Numbered from the stretch's first letter, positions 1-12,719 are shown. The stretch is 64,000 bases of DNA from Fremontodendron californicum (GCA_030761205.1 JAULJL010000039.1:9868001-9932000); one strand, 5' to 3'. The notes: generated by a model from the sequence alone, not told the origin. A program made the numbers and translations.

Positions 1-652
1 ACTTGACTGGATGTTTAGCTATTTCAATACAATTTATCACAGTCACAAAGGTTAGCATCTCATCTCTCCTAACAACTTTCTAGCAATAATGAATTCGGTT
101 GGTATAGTCCTATTTTAATAAAAAATAGATAAATTTATCTTAGCAAAAATAATTTTTTTCAGATACTACCTTATACTGACGGAAGAAAAATAAACCGTCA
201 GTATATATCATATCCATACTGATGGATAATGATAGTCTGTCAGTAAAAGATAGGATCTATACCGAAAGATAATTCAGGTGTAGGTATATATTGTGTCTAT
301 ACTAACGGTTATTAACATCCGTCAGTATAGAGTATGGTTATATCGACGGTTTTTGGTAGTCCATCAATAAAAATAGGATCTATACTGACAGATCTATACT
401 AACGGTTATTAACATCGGTTAGTATAGAGTATGGTTATACAAACGATTTTTGGTAGTCCATCAGTAAAAATAGGATCTATACAGACAGATAAATGAGGCA
501 TAGATATATGTTGCATCTATTTTGATGGTACCTAAAATCCGTCAGTAAATCACGATTTTGACCGTCAATATAAGTGTGCATCAGTACATGGAATTTTTTT
601 TAGTGAAAAGTGCGTTATAAACTAAAATGTTTTATGTTTGATGTTTTGACAG
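1..652 (+). other. Intron of the GDSL lipase gene (3' part)
   Basis: This stretch lies upstream of the first recognisable exon and ends in a good acceptor (ATGTTTTGACAG, AG at 651-652). No coding similarity was seen. Most of it is occupied by the repeat at about 170-590. The exon(s) carrying the GDS nucleophile motif must lie left of the window. Confidence 0.6.
170..590. repeat. Degenerate repeat with CCGTCAGTAT / ATACTGACGG arms
   Basis: The motif ATACTGACGG and its complement recur many times here. A unit starting CTATACTAACGGTTATTAAC occurs at 297 and again at 394, a 97-bp tandem spacing, with partial units on both sides. Complementary arms of this kind resemble subterminal repeats of a DNA transposon or a fold-back element, but no clear ends or target duplication were found. 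Confidence 0.5.
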
Positions 653-2023
653 ATTGTTTCAAGAAAAATGAAAGAGCTCTTTTCATGGTTGGGGAGATAG
701 GAGGAAATGACTATAACTATGCCTTTTTCGGTGGAAAAACCTTGGAGGAGGTTAAGCCCATGGTGCCTGAGGTAGTCAAAACAATAAAATATGCTGTCAA
801 AGTAAGTTTTTCTTAAAGAAACAATTGATTCTATCACTTCTATTCAAAGATTTAAATTGCGGATGCAAATATGTTTTCCATCGCATGGCATTTATCGCGG
901 TTACGGATATAATGAATACTATGACGGTCAGTAAATACCAACAACGAAATAAACTGATATCATAAAATAATGATAATAACGTTACGTTACGACCGCTATT
1001 TAAAGCTCTACTTCTACTAATTCTAACCCTGTTTCTCATTCTTTCTGTGTAGACAGTTATCAGATATGGTGCTACTCGGCTAATTGTCCCTGGAAACTTC
1101 CCCATAGGCTGCTTGCCTATATATCTCACTAAACTTCAAACAAATGATACTACTGCTTATGATGAACTTCATTGTCTTAAGGAGTTGAATCACTTCTCAA
1201 TTTATCATAACGATCTTCTCCAACAAGCCATTGATGAGCTAAAAGAAGAATATCCCAATGTGATCATCGTCTATGGGAACTACTACAATGCATTCCAGTG
1301 GATTTTGAGCAAAGCTGATTTGCTTGGTATGTCTAATTTCTTTGCATTCATAGTCAGAGATTTAAATTGTGGTCGCAAGATACATTTTCAGTCGTGTCAC
1401 GTTTATTGCAGTTGTGAACATAAAAAATGTTATCCCTGTTAATTATACGGTAAATATCGACGGCGAAAAAAGCCAAAACCGTAAAATAACGACCGTAACA
1501 TCGCGTTGCGACCGCTATTTAAATCTTGTTCATAATAAGTTTGAGGTAGTGCCATGCATGGATTTAAATAGTGACCGCAACACAACATTACTGTTGCTAT
1601 TTTGTGATTTCGACTCCTTCAGTCGTCGATATTTATCGTAATTGATCGCAGTAGCATTCATTACGACCGCAATCGCAATTAACGCAATACAACCGAAAAC
1701 GCGTCCGCGACCGTAATTTAAATCCCTAGTGCCATGAATTGTTATATTCATGGTCTAAGTATTTTGAAACATCATCAGGTTTTGATCCAACATCATTACA
1801 AAAGGCTTGTTGTGGGATTGGAGGTGAATACAATTTTGATCTTTCAAGAGGCTGTGGAGATCCGGAAGTAACAGTATGTTTAAACCCTGATGAACGAGTG
1901 AGTTGGGATGGAGTTCATTTGACACAAAGGGCTTACGAATTAATGGCAACATGGCTCATCCGCGACATCCATTCGCAACTTCAATGCCAATACAATATTG
2001 TTTCATACACTTCTGCTGTATAG
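653..2023 (+). CDS. GDSL-type esterase/lipase, 3' exons (5' partial)
   Basis: Three exons can be joined in phase: 653-801 (donor GTAAGT), 1053-1326 (acceptor TGTGTAG, donor GTATGT) and 1779-2023 (acceptor CATCATCAG, stop TAG). They match the C-terminal two thirds of plant GDSL esterases/lipases, secreted serine hydrolases acting on acyl esters. Visible landmarks are the block III motif GEIGGNDYNY in the first exon, VPGNFPIGC in the second, and CCGIGGEYNF plus the catalytic Asp-His block WDGVHLT in the third. The catalytic serine block and any signal peptide would be on exon(s) outside the window. Both internal introns carry small inverted-repeat elements. No frameshift or stop interrupts the three exons, so the gene may be functional. 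The substrate cannot be told from the sequence. Confidence 0.85.
849..1004. mobile_element. MITE-like element, GDSL intron copy 1
   Basis: A short element bounded by TTTAAATTGCGG on the left and CCGCTATTTAAA on the right. These inverted ends are shared with the elements at 1359 and 1561. It has no coding capacity. It fills most of the intron between 801 and 1053. Confidence 0.6.
1359..1525. mobile_element. MITE-like element, GDSL intron copy 2
   Basis: Ends are GATTTAAATTGTGGTCGCAA and the complementary TTGCGACCGCTATTTAAATC, so the terminal inverted repeat is about 20 bp. Non-coding. Same family as copies 1 and 3. Confidence 0.65.
1561..1724. mobile_element. MITE-like element, GDSL intron copy 3 (inverted)
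   Basis: Starts GATTTAAATAGTGACCGCAA and ends GCGACCGTAATTTAAATC, the same inverted ends as copy 2 but in the opposite orientation. It lies 35 bp from copy 2 within the same intron, so the intron RNA could fold into a long hairpin. Confidence 0.65.
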
Positions 2024-2858
2024 TTTTCAGATTGTTTGTTATTGACACATATCTTCTGATTCTTCATATTTCTCCGACACTTAAAATATACGTATTCAAC
2101 ACTTGTGTCTTACATATATTCAAATATGAGTATGAACATAGTCTTTCAAATATATAAAAATAAAAAAATAAAAACTTTTAAAAAGTTAAATATACTCATA
2201 TCGAATACATACCCATATCCAACATTCATCCTCGAATCCAATTTCTTCACCACAAAAACTTGCTTTCAAAATTCTAATCTATATTGAAAAATTAATAGCA
2301 CCAGTCTTTTCCCTTTACTGCCTTTTATGGTTTTTTTTTTTTTTCTTTTCAAAATCTATGAACGACACAACATTTGCAACAAAAATCCCAAAAATTTATC
2401 CAGTTAATTCATATAATCACCCTTGAAAAATAATATTCAACAGGTCCAGAAGTCGAATCTCAATATCTATAAACCCTTCATATATTCTTTTAAGTGTTAC
2501 TTCCTTTGTACCAAAAACAAGATCTCAAAAAGTCTGAGAGAAAGGGGGAATTGACAATCAATCTAAATATCCCCAGTGAGCAAACGATTTTCTTTGGAAG
2601 TAGGTACCTGCCTTTTTAATATACACATTGGAGGAATTCACTCGTGTCTAGTAATTTTACTTCATCAGCTTTAGACTAAAATTATAAAAACTTTGATTAC
2701 AACTCCAGACTTCCCAGAGGTTAAACATGGCTTACAAAGCTTCAATGCCTCTGATGATGTACCTGAGAAATGGAGTCTTTAAGAATTATTTTCTCATTAT
2801 CAAGCTCCATTTAAAGCTTATATAGGCAACAGAAAGACACTTCCAACCTGTGTATTCA
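2024..2858. other. Intergenic region between convergent genes
   Basis: AT-rich sequence between the GDSL stop (+) and the ARF stop (-). It should hold the 3' UTRs and poly(A) sites of both genes. No convincing ORF or repeat was seen. Confidence 0.6.
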
Positions 2859-5800
2859 TTAGAATGATGATGAACCCATTGATGAATATCCAGCAGCTCT
2901 CATCTCCTTGAGAGTTCCAGCTAACCAGTCCAAGCCTTCGTAGAGGCCGTCTCCTCTAAGCGCGCAAGTACCTTGTATGTGCCATTTTCTGTTCTTCAGA
3001 TCAAAAAGACCTAATCCGTCACATACCTCCATCGGGGTCATTGCTCCTTTCTGGAAGGAGAAAACATAGAATCAGATAAAATGAAACAGACATTTTGTGC
3101 AAGGGAAACTTTCATGTATGCATCATAGTACAAGGAAGCAAAAGCAATAATGGATGATCCAGTTCAACTAGCAAGCTCAAAAAATGCTTATTGAAGACTG
3201 CTCTGTTCATCTCAGCTATTCAGCCAAACAAAAAAAGTGAGAAGGAAAAGGGAAGAAAAACTATCCCTTCTCATCGTCTCGTACCAACTAGTCTAAACAA
3301 ATTGATGGAGATTAAAAACAAAAACAAAATTCAAATGATCTATGTTGCTCTGACTCTTCATTTTTCTTGAAGTACCCATGTCTGACGCATACCTGGACAT
3401 GGATATAGAGATATGACCCTCCAAAGACCCTCCAAATACATGGAGAACTTAGAAAAAATTGAACATACCCGTGTTATACCCGAGTCTGAGTAACATAAAT
3501 GATGACTGTTAAAAACATTAGTTATTGATCCACGGGAAATAGAGAGACAACATCTCACACACTCAATCTCCACATTACATCATTAAGCAGAAATATGAGA
3601 ATAACATAAAGAAATCCAAACAACAGAGCCATCGAATTTTAAGGCAGGAAGCGACAACTTTTTGTAACAAACTTCTTTGTCTGCATTAGCCTATGCTCTA
3701 ACTTCATGGCTTCTACTTTCTCCAAAATAAAAAAATATAAAAATCACAATGAATATTTCTATATACATTTTGGTTTTCTATTTAGTTAAGCATTTATTGC
3801 CATGGGGGAACTCCAACTCTGGAGAATCCATTATTTAACCGATATATTAGAATAAAACCACATTTAAGAGGCTACAATCTCCCACAGAACCTACACCTGA
3901 TTTACCTTAGATGTATATATCATGTATATATTATACCAAAAAGAACACAAGGAAAGAGAAAGCCACTGATGCAGTTGAGACAATCTAACAAGACAGATGC
4001 ACAACAAATACTGATGGCAGATGCATGGCTCGGAGTACTTAAGGAGACATCCTGGATCTATGTTGTTCCGACTTCATTTTTCTTGAAATACCCATGTCCG
4101 ACACCCGTGTTCAACGCATATCTAGACATGGGTATGGGGATATGATCCTCCAAGGACCCTCCAAATACATGAAATCTTGGAAAATTTGAACATACCCGTG
4201 TCGGACACATGCCCATGTCCGACACTCACACCCAAGTCCGAGTAACATAGTCCTGGATAGCATACTTTACAGACTGCAGCACAGTATCTTACAAACATAC
4301 GAAAGTCTGAAATAAATACTAGACAGTACAGATGGGAAATAGTATTGATACAGAAGATCCCTAGCAGGATAAAGAAACATACTAAGATCACATGAATATC
4401 TTGATACTATTGATGCAAATGATCTGCGGCAGGATACAGAAACAGGATAAATATGAATAGCTTGTAGGCTAAATTATTAATACATGTGTTAATTAATGTC
4501 CTGCAGTTGACATCACTGGCAGTCAACCACATATGAGCTACTGCAATCAATCACACTCCAGCCCAGTCAGACACCAACAGGAAGAAAAAAAAAATCCTAA
4601 CAGTCTACAATCTGATCAAATATGACAATAAGCACTCTTGAAGCAGTCCTTTTGGTTCAAATATCAAATAATGCTGCATTATTCTAGGCAATGACCACAA
4701 TATATAACAGGCCATAATTTAATCAAATTGCACTAATAATACTCTCACAACAACCTGGTCCATTTATATGCTGCCTCCTTTTTAGCAGGGAACACTGAAA
4801 AGACTCCTTATGTTTCATAATTTCATCCAACCAAAAAGCAACACTTCAATAGTGTTTAGTCCAGGGAAGTAAAGCACCCATGCTGCAATTTCACATGCTT
4901 TATCCATCATTATGCCTCAGATGGTCAATTTGGAGGCAATTACAGTTTTCAGACAATGGTGAAATGATGCCTTGTTCAAGTCGAAACATGTTAAGGGGAA
5001 TGAGAGACAAGGGGAAACATTATCAATCTAAGGACCCCTGGGTTAAGGATTTACAACTCATACAAGCATTCATTGAGGAATATTCTATTGAGTCATAATT
5101 AAGACATTTTTCACACAAATTGTTAATGTTAAAAAAAAAAAGGGAATGGGAGGGCTGCTAAAGAGGCATCACATTATGTTACTCAGAAACAAGAACACAA
5201 GATAAACAATGAATGAAGTCATCAAACATGCAGCTATACACGAAAGCCACATTTTATCAATAATGGTCAATGAGGCAAGGTTTTGTTCATAAATCTTCAT
5301 TCAAAGGTAAGATACAACATGACTATGATAAGCAGACATGTTAAACTGTATTGAAGAGCACAGAGCATAAATAAGTTTGAATTTTATATACATAAAAATA
5401 TGCAATATGTTATCCATGTGTTACAATCATATATACTATTAAACTGTCAGTTTCTTAGCTGCTATTAATCTTTTGCTGATCCAGAAGTATATACCAAAAC
5501 GGAGACTATATTTTGAAACTTTAGAATACCCCCAATGTCTTGGATGTTTTAATAACTCTTCCATTACATGTAAGAAAGTAAAATACACTTCTCACTAACC
5601 AAGAGAATAAGGAGGATCCATAAGAAGCACAACCAGTGTTGTCAAGGCACGCTTACGCCTTAGCGCAAGATAACAAAAGCGCCTTAGAACCTTTCGGGCG
5701 AGGCATATTTGATTGGTGCGCCTAGGCACGCCTTTTTGTAAGAAGATAGGCGTAAAAAAAGCCCACCTGATTGAAGTTCTCTTTAATTTCTTTAATTTTA

Positions 5801-6042
5801 ACTTTTTTCATTAGATGTACCTTTATTAGTAAGAAAGAGGATAGTATCAAACTCTCTACTTCTCAATATTTGAGTATTCAACAACATACATGGGACCATA
5901 AGGAAATCGTGCATATTGGGCAACAAAAAGAATTGCATGTTTTGTAGATAAACTGGACCACTCTTTAGAGTTTATTATCATAATTATATATCTTAAGCTT
6001 ATTTTATATATTATATATATATATACACACACACACACACAG

Positions 6043-6108
<66 letters not shown>

Positions 6109-9100
6109 CGCCTTACTTCACTCAGGCGAGCGCTTTTTTTGCACCTTACGCCTGAGGGCAATATAAGGGTTTTAGCGCTTAGAGTGCACCTTGCGCCTTT
6201 GACAACATTGAGCACAACAGCAGCATATGGAAAGACAAGAATCCCTTATCAACACTAAAATATCCAAGAGACTGTTATCTCAGAATACTCAAAATTGCAT
6301 GCCTGTGTCCTCAATAGTTCATCTAGTAGATACCATTTGCATTTTGTAATATACACCGAAGACGCAGGTCTAAACCACTAACAGAAAACATACCATGTCC
6401 TGTTTGTTGGCAAACACCAAGATGACACTATTGCACATAAATGGGTCATTGATGATAGCCTGAAAGAACATTCATAGAAAAATGAGACAATGTTAAGCCC
6501 AAATGTCTAACAAGTTTGTGTACATTCTAAATTTACAACCTGAAATTCTTGTTTAGCTTTCCCAATCCTCTCTCGGTCCAAGGAATCAACAACGTAGATC
6601 TGCAGAGACATATACAATAGAGACAGATATGAATGTGCTTATCTTTTCAATCAGTAGGGAAGAACAGAGCACAAACAATTTAACAAATTAAATCTTTCAG
6701 TTTTGACAAAAGGCTGTGAAATATAAACCAACATAGAAATTTACAAAAAAACCTCCTAGTTTGATATTTAACTAATCCCTCAAATTTCGATAATACAAGT
6801 TCCCCTCTGAAATGATAACAAAAGAAAACATAATGTAATAAAACAAATTTAAAAAAATGGTAAAATCAGAGGAAAGGGCAGCTATAAGATAAAAAGGGAA
6901 TATGTCTAATATCAATATACTAGAAGGTTTTTGCAGTCTAAGTAACCAATAAATGGCACATATTTGGGTCAATATCAATCAGAAGAAACATTAAAAGCGA
7001 GAAAATATATTTCTTTTTTCAAGAGAGAGAGAGAGAGATAATTATTACCAATCCATCTGTATTATTAAAGTAGTGCCTCCAGAGTGGCCTTAGTTTCTCT
7101 TGTCCACCGACGTCCCAAACTGTGAACATCACATTCTTATATTGAACTTTCTCCACATTGAAACCTGAAGGAGACAACAACAAGAACTCAGTTGTCATAT
7201 CAACTTGTCTATCCACCTCAAGAGCAAAGTTCATAACATCTAATTTAAAGCCAAGAAGAAATTTCAAAAAAGAGAAATGGATCCCAAAGATTATATGAGG
7301 AGAAGGACAAAAGGACCAGAAAACTAATCAATGATCTATGCCAAGAGGAAATTTTGAGAAAAAGAAACCGATTCCAAAGATTATACAAGGAAAAGAAATT
7401 AAGACCAAAAAAATATAATCAATGATATATCTAATACACACTGAATCAGAGTTCACAAAACTCAACCACTTTGTTCACATAATGCGTATGGGAATTGACA
7501 TATCAACTTGTCTCTCCAACTCAAGAGCAAAGTTCATAACATCTAATTTAAAGCCAAGAACTTTCAAAAAAAGAGATATGGATCCCAAAGATTATATGAG
7601 GAAAAGGACAAAAGGACCAGAAAACTAATCAATGATCTATGCCAAGAGGAAATTTTGAGAAAAAGAAACCGATTCCAAAGATTATACAAGGAAAAGAAAT
7701 TAAGACCAAAAAAATCTAATCAATGATATATCTAATACACGCTGAATCAGAGTTCACAAAACTCAACCACTTTCTTCACATAATGCGTATGGGGACGAAG
7801 GCTAGAGAAGGGCAATTTCTCTGTCCCAAACAACAACCATATTGCCATACAAAGCTGGTGCTTGACACTGTGACAGGAAAACTTCATAAATAATCAACTA
7901 ATACTTGTTATTGAAGTGAGTCTAAACTAATCAGCAATACAAGACGAGAACAACTAGAATGGTAAAATAGTATTGAATAGTAATATCTCCTTAGACCATA
8001 CGGTTTCTTTAATAGTGATTTGGCCAACCAGGAAAAACAATCTTTTCAAAAGGGCCCACTAGTCCATTCGGACAGGTTTGCTAGTTTTATGAAGCCTTGA
8101 AATTTAACTTTATCTTCAAGGGTTGCATTGCGAAAAGGAAAATGAAAATTAGTTTTAGTCCTTCCAGAAGTGGCACCTTGCATGTCATTTTTAGTGAAAA
8201 AGGGCTGAGAATGTGTCAAACAACATAATAAAAAAAAATGTTGTACTCAGTGCACAAGGCTCACACAATATGCAGGGTCTGGGGAAGGTCCTAATGTATG
8301 CAGCCTTCCCCCTGTTTTGCACAGAGAGGCTGTTTCCAGGGTTTGAACCCGTGACCAAACAGATATCAAGTAGACACTTGACCATCGCACCAAGCACGAC
8401 AAAATCAACAGAAAATAAACAAGATCCAAGCATTTTGAAAGAGTATCATCTTAAAAGCCTAGCTATATTTATAATGAACAGAAAAAAGAAAAGAGTACTG
8501 TGAAGAGCTCCAGTGAGGACCAAAATAAAACCAGCAAAATACAAGAGCCTCAATCATATAATCAACCATTTTTAAAATCAAGTTGCTATGGGCTAAGTTG
8601 CCTACCAATGGTGGGTACAGTTGATAAAACTTCTCCAATGTGCAACTTGTACAATATAGTCGTTTTTCCAGCTGCGTCGAGGCCAAGCATCACAACCTAA
8701 GCCAGCTCCATATAAATTACACATAAGAAAGGAGAATATAAAGTGAAATAAAAAAGCCAACAGCACTGGTGTCTAATTATAAGAGTAAACAAAAACTAGA
8801 AGAGCCTTCAATAAACAGGCTGGGATAAATAACAATAATGCCCAGATGTGGTAAAGAAAAGAGTAAAGAGATGAGAAATATGCTACTACCTAAATTCAGA
8901 AAGTTGAAAACAATATACTAATATCTCAAAAATGCACTGGCTTGGACTCTAGATTCTAGGGTGAACTCATATCAAAACATTATGTCTCAAGTTTTAAAAA
9001 AATGGACAATACACATTTAAACTTATCAAAATTATAATTCATCTATATGTTTGATTCATCTATGATATCTACCATAGCACCTAAATTCAACAAACGAGTA

Positions 9101-10667
9101 CATTAAGCCACTATTCGAGTTCAATCATTCTCAGGTTCATATTACCAAGCACTATTTACTATTTCTAGATCCTCCAACATAATCTAATGACAATGCAAAA
9201 TATCAAGTAAGCATTCTATTATTAAATGCCCCATAGTAATCACATATAATTCCACCACATAATAAGCATAAAATAATGCATGAACTGTAGGCATTACAAA
9301 CCTTTTTAGGAATTCATCAAAACCTAAATTATGTCAATGTGCATTTAGTGCGACTTCATGCTTCACAATTACAGATGCGTAAGATAACTAATTCAGGAAT
9401 AGATTCAAAAATGAATACTGTACATTTTCCAGATAAGACAATCACCCAAAAGGCACATCAAAACAACATTAAGATTCCTTTCGCATTGGCTAGAATATCT
9501 GGTTTAACGGGATTCTTATCATCTTCAATGGCAAGGAACTGCTAAGGAATATTTGATGCAGTAGTTATAGTACAACTATTAATCAACAAAATTTAATTAT
9601 TTCTTGTTAATAAATCGAACTAGATAATTGAAGGAGAAAAAAAGACGACATTGAATAAAATAAAATAAAATTGCTTCACAAGACTTTTTCCAATAAAATT
9701 CACTGATTTAAAAAACATAACCCATATTTAGATGCATATGGGACTCAACAAATGAAAAGGTCTGTCAATTTTAAATGTTCTAGTTCTGCATTACCTATTA
9801 CGTCCTATTATAATAGAACCCAAAAACAAGAGCAAATATCTAAGTTGTGCATACTGGTAAATTGATGTTGAGCCTTACCAAGAGTGAAAAAAAAAAAAAC
9901 AATGGTAAATTAAGTTACTCTAACTTCTCAATACTATTAACGACGAAACCATCCAATTGGTGTGTTTTTCATTTATCTCATTCCAGCAACAACAAGCTAT
10001 AGCAAATACTAAAGAGTAAAGACATTTGGGATTATTTTCTTTTCTACCAACAACATTAAAAATGTAAATACTTGCAGCATACAACTCAATTTAGGACATG
10101 AAACACCTGGCTTTGCCACTCCCATGTCATGGAACCAACAAAAAATGGAGTTTTTGACACGACAGACAACGGTACCCATATGATACAAATACATTCCTCA
10201 AAACACCCAAAAGTGACAAATTTTCCATGCAACAAAAAATCGTAATACAATCAAGTATTTCTTCCTCACAGGTTGATCCCCTTTTTTTAACAGAATTTAA
10301 TGAAAAACAATGAAAAGATTTATCTAAATTTACAGATATCTACAGATTCATTTCACTAACCAATTAGAGATAATTTTACCAAGTTTCTAGCAGAATTTAA
10401 TCGGAGATAAGATCTTCAGAAAAACTACCCTAAATATCAATTGTATGGAATTTCTTCAACTCTACATTAATTATAAACCAAAAAAATCGGGTAAAAAAAA
10501 AAAACCTAACGATGAGAAATTTCAGTTAAAAAACTAAAACGAGATAGAAATAGTCAAATTATTAATTAAATAAATAAATAAATACATCAATAAATAGAGA
10601 TTGAAAATACCCTCATCTCTGAGTTACCGAAAAAGGTATCGAAGAGCTTGCGAAAAGCTTGACCCAT
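2859..10667 (-). CDS. ARFB1: ADP-ribosylation factor GTPase, class B (ARFB1-like), six exons
   Basis: Six minus-strand exons join in phase into 193 codons: 10667-10611, 8696-8606, 7164-7049, 6599-6540, 6459-6394 and 3050-2859 (TAA stop). Every intron begins GT and ends AG. The product is a small Arf GTPase acting in vesicle-coat recruitment. It starts MGQAFRKLF, with Gly2 available for myristoylation. It carries the P-loop GLDAAGKT, switch-1 region TVPTIGFNVE, switch-2 WDVGGQEKLRPLW, NKQD and TCALRGDGLYEGLDWL (guanine specificity). The TPMEVCDGLGLFDLKNRKWHI region and C-terminal SSF fit plant ARFB proteins rather than ARF1 class A. Length matches the family (about 192 aa). The long introns 1, 2 and 5 hold transposon fragments, but no coding exon is damaged. 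Confidence 0.95.
3340..3496. mobile_element. MITE in ARF intron 5, CTATGTTRCTC family, copy 1
   Basis: Starts CTATGTTGCTCTGACTC and ends with the near-complement GAGTCTGAGTAACAT. It is flanked by the 7-bp direct repeat AAATGAT (3333-3339 and 3497-3503). Same family as 4058-4250. Inverted ends with a duplication near 8 bp suggest a hAT-type MITE. Confidence 0.75.
4058..4250. mobile_element. MITE in ARF intron 5, CTATGTTRCTC family, copy 2
   Basis: Ends are CTATGTTGTTCCGACTT and AAGTCCGAGTAACATAG. A perfect 8-bp target duplication TCCTGGAT flanks it (4050-4057 and 4251-4258). Non-coding. The 8-bp duplication supports hAT superfamily mobilisation. Confidence 0.85.
5634..6210. mobile_element. 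Non-autonomous hAT-like element in ARF intron 5
   Basis: The ends CAGTGTTGTCAAGGC and GCCTTTGACAACATTG are inverted repeats. A perfect 8-bp target duplication AGCACAAC lies at 5626-5633 and 6211-6218. The 577-bp element has GC-rich arms rich in the GCGCCTTA motif and a centre holding a TA/CA microsatellite. There is no transposase ORF, so it depends on an autonomous hAT element elsewhere. Confidence 0.85.
6003..6107. repeat. (TA)n(CA)n(TA)n microsatellite
   Basis: A compound dinucleotide array inside the hAT-like element: TA repeats, then about 16 CA units with one GA interruption, then about 25 TA units. Likely length-polymorphic. Confidence 0.95.
7196..7794. repeat. Direct tandem duplication of about 300 bp in ARF intron 2
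   Basis: The sequence from CATATCAACTTGTCT at 7196 to AATGCGTATGGG at 7492 is repeated from 7499 to 7793 with few differences (offset 301-303 bp). It begins 32 bp inside the intron from exon 3, so the acceptor region of intron 2 is close to the duplicated segment. No transposon ends were seen, so it looks like a simple tandem duplication. Confidence 0.85.
8229..8402 (-). mobile_element. tRNA-derived SINE, Au-like, in ARF intron 2
   Basis: Read on the minus strand it contains an A-box-like TGGTGCGATGGTCAAGTG, then a B box GGTTCAAACCC, then the body with GGGGAAGGCTGCATACAT and GGACCTTCCCCAGACCC, ending in GTGCACTGAGTACAACA followed by a T-rich tail. Box order and body fit the plant Au SINE family. 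It is non-coding and moves with LINE machinery. Confidence 0.75.
8703..10610 (-). other. ARF intron 1
   Basis: AT-rich intron from donor GTATTTTC (10610) to acceptor TTAG (8697). No repeat with recognisable ends and no ORF of note was seen in it. Confidence 0.6.
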
Positions 10668-11090
10668 CCTTTTTAACTTTCAATTCTTTCTCTTTTCTTT
10701 AAAAAAACAAAACAAAATTCGACTTCTGATTTAGATTTTTCCTTTTTTTTTTCGGGTTTCTGTTTTCTATCTCTCTCTAACAAAAAAGCTGGGAAATTTG
10801 GATTATCAGAGAGAGAAATTTCTAGCAGAAAAAAGAATAAAAAAAAAAAAACTGGCCTGGTTTTTTCTTTCTAAATGATAGAAATGATCAGTTTTTATAG
10901 ATTGATAAATGGAAAGGAAAAAGCGTTTTGAGAGAGAGAAGGTCGCGTTTGATTGCTGAACATGAGGATTAAGGAAAGGATGATTTTGATTTTTCGCTTT
11001 CTTTTTTCCGATTTCTTTTCTTTCCAAACTGTTTCGTGGTGAAAGGGAACCCAAGTGGGCGGAAAGGAAGGAAATATTCAATCTTTTATT
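10668..11090 (-). promoter_or_regulatory. ARF 5' UTR and proximal promoter region
   Basis: Upstream of the ARF start codon the coding-strand sequence is CT-rich (runs of CTCTCT near 10770-10820 and 10930-10940), typical of plant 5' UTRs and core promoters. No unambiguous TATA box was pinned down, so the transcription start is not placed. Confidence 0.4.
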
Positions 11091-12413
11091 TTTATAATTT
11101 TTTAAGGGGAGATTAAAAATAATAGGAGAAATTTATTTACAGTAAAATTTAATTAATTTTACCTATTCTTATAATTTTTTATAGAATTTATATTTGTTTA
11201 ATCCGATTGTCATATTTTATGTTCTATTCACGTAGATCATACACGTCGAGTTTTAAGTAAATTAAAAATTTCTAACTATTTGTTCGATATAAAAAACTTT
11301 CAACCATTAAATATATATTGAAAAAGACAGTATTCTCGACCGATATGATAGAGATATCATATCTATTGGAAACTTGACGTGCACGACTAGTACAATTATA
11401 TTGTTAAATCCAACGGTCGGTTTGTTAAAATATAAATCGTATAAAAAATTATGAAAGTGTATAAAATTAGTGTAAGTGGATCTCTCCTCTAAAAATAATA
11501 CTACTAACAATAATCAAATTGATAACGGTTCATTTTAATTTGATTTTAGAAAGAAAAGAAAATCCGCTTCATCTATAGTATTTGAATTTTTTTTAAAAAT
11601 TAAATCAAAATCAAATAACATTATTTATCAAACTGACTCGAACTATATTTCACTAATTCGGATCGATTTAGTTCATTAATTTTTAAAATTTTATTTTTTG
11701 ATAGTATTTTTTAGCTTTTTTGCTAATTCAAAAATAGGTATTTATTTTATATTATGAAAAAATAAAAATAATTTTAATAATAATAAAATATATAATTTAA
11801 TTCGATTAAAATAATTTTGGTTTTTAAAACCGAATAAGTTTAATTACTATTTGAATCGAAATCGAATCAAATCAATCAATAAATAATAAAAAAACAAAAA
11901 ACAAAACCGAATCGAACACTATATTTTAAATCGATTTTCGATTTTCTCATTTTTTTCTCAACCTAGCAATAATAATTAATAAATTAATAACTAGTAAAAA
12001 ATTTCATTCATTTAACTTTTTTTACATATTAAGTTGAAAATATTTATAAAAAATTCATTTAGCATTTTATGTACGCTTTAGACAAAGCTTTAGATAAAGA
12101 TTTATTAGGTAAATTTCATACGACTTTTCATTAAATAAGATTAAGTAAAAATTAGAATAAAAAATTGGTAAATTGATAAAATTTGATGACTAAATCAACT
12201 ATATGAAAATTTAATTTTAAACAGTTGTTTTTATACAAAATTTAACCAATATTGTTGAAAGTAATACATGAAGTTATTTTTAAATTGATATTAGATATGA
12301 TAATTTGTGTACACGTGTTATGATTTTTTTTTTTTTTTGGTATCAGTCGTGTAAATGTAAATATAACCTAAATTGTTAAATGTGTCAAAATTTTAAACAC
12401 GAATATGATACGT
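11091..12413. other. AT-rich intergenic DNA
   Basis: Very AT-rich sequence with no convincing ORF, RNA gene or repeat with ends. The short ORFs here look like chance. Confidence 0.6.
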
Positions 12414-12719
12414 AAATTTGTTCAAGGATCAGGTAGCCCACCCGGCTCGATAGGTCCGGCTCGTATTGGGCTCGGCCTGGGCAAAGATATTTTTTATTCA
12501 GGCCGGCCTGACCCAAATCACCGTTTAACTAATAAAAAGTATTTTTTTATTTAAATTTAATTATAAAAATATATTAATATTAATATAAAATTAAATTAAA
12601 TTAAATTAAAATTAAAAAAACTTTATTATTATTTAAACAGTAAACCGAGCCAACGGGGCGGGCCTGGATAAAAGAAATGGAAAATTTTTGGGCCACGGCT
12701 CGACCCATGAGCAGGTCTA
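12414..12719. mobile_element. Small MULE-like element with GC-rich ends
   Basis: Two GC-rich blocks (GGCTCGATAGGTCCGGCTC near 12444 and GGGCCACGGCTCGACCCATG near 12690) surround an AT-rich core. They sit between 9-bp direct repeats ATGATACGT (12405-12413 and 12720-12728). A 9-bp duplication suggests a Mutator-like MITE, but the terminal inverted repeats are weak. Confidence 0.5.

Noticed and set aside
5856..6215. 119-aa minus ORF with long IYIYIY and VCVCVC runs
   Set aside because: Microsatellite translation inside a hAT-like element.
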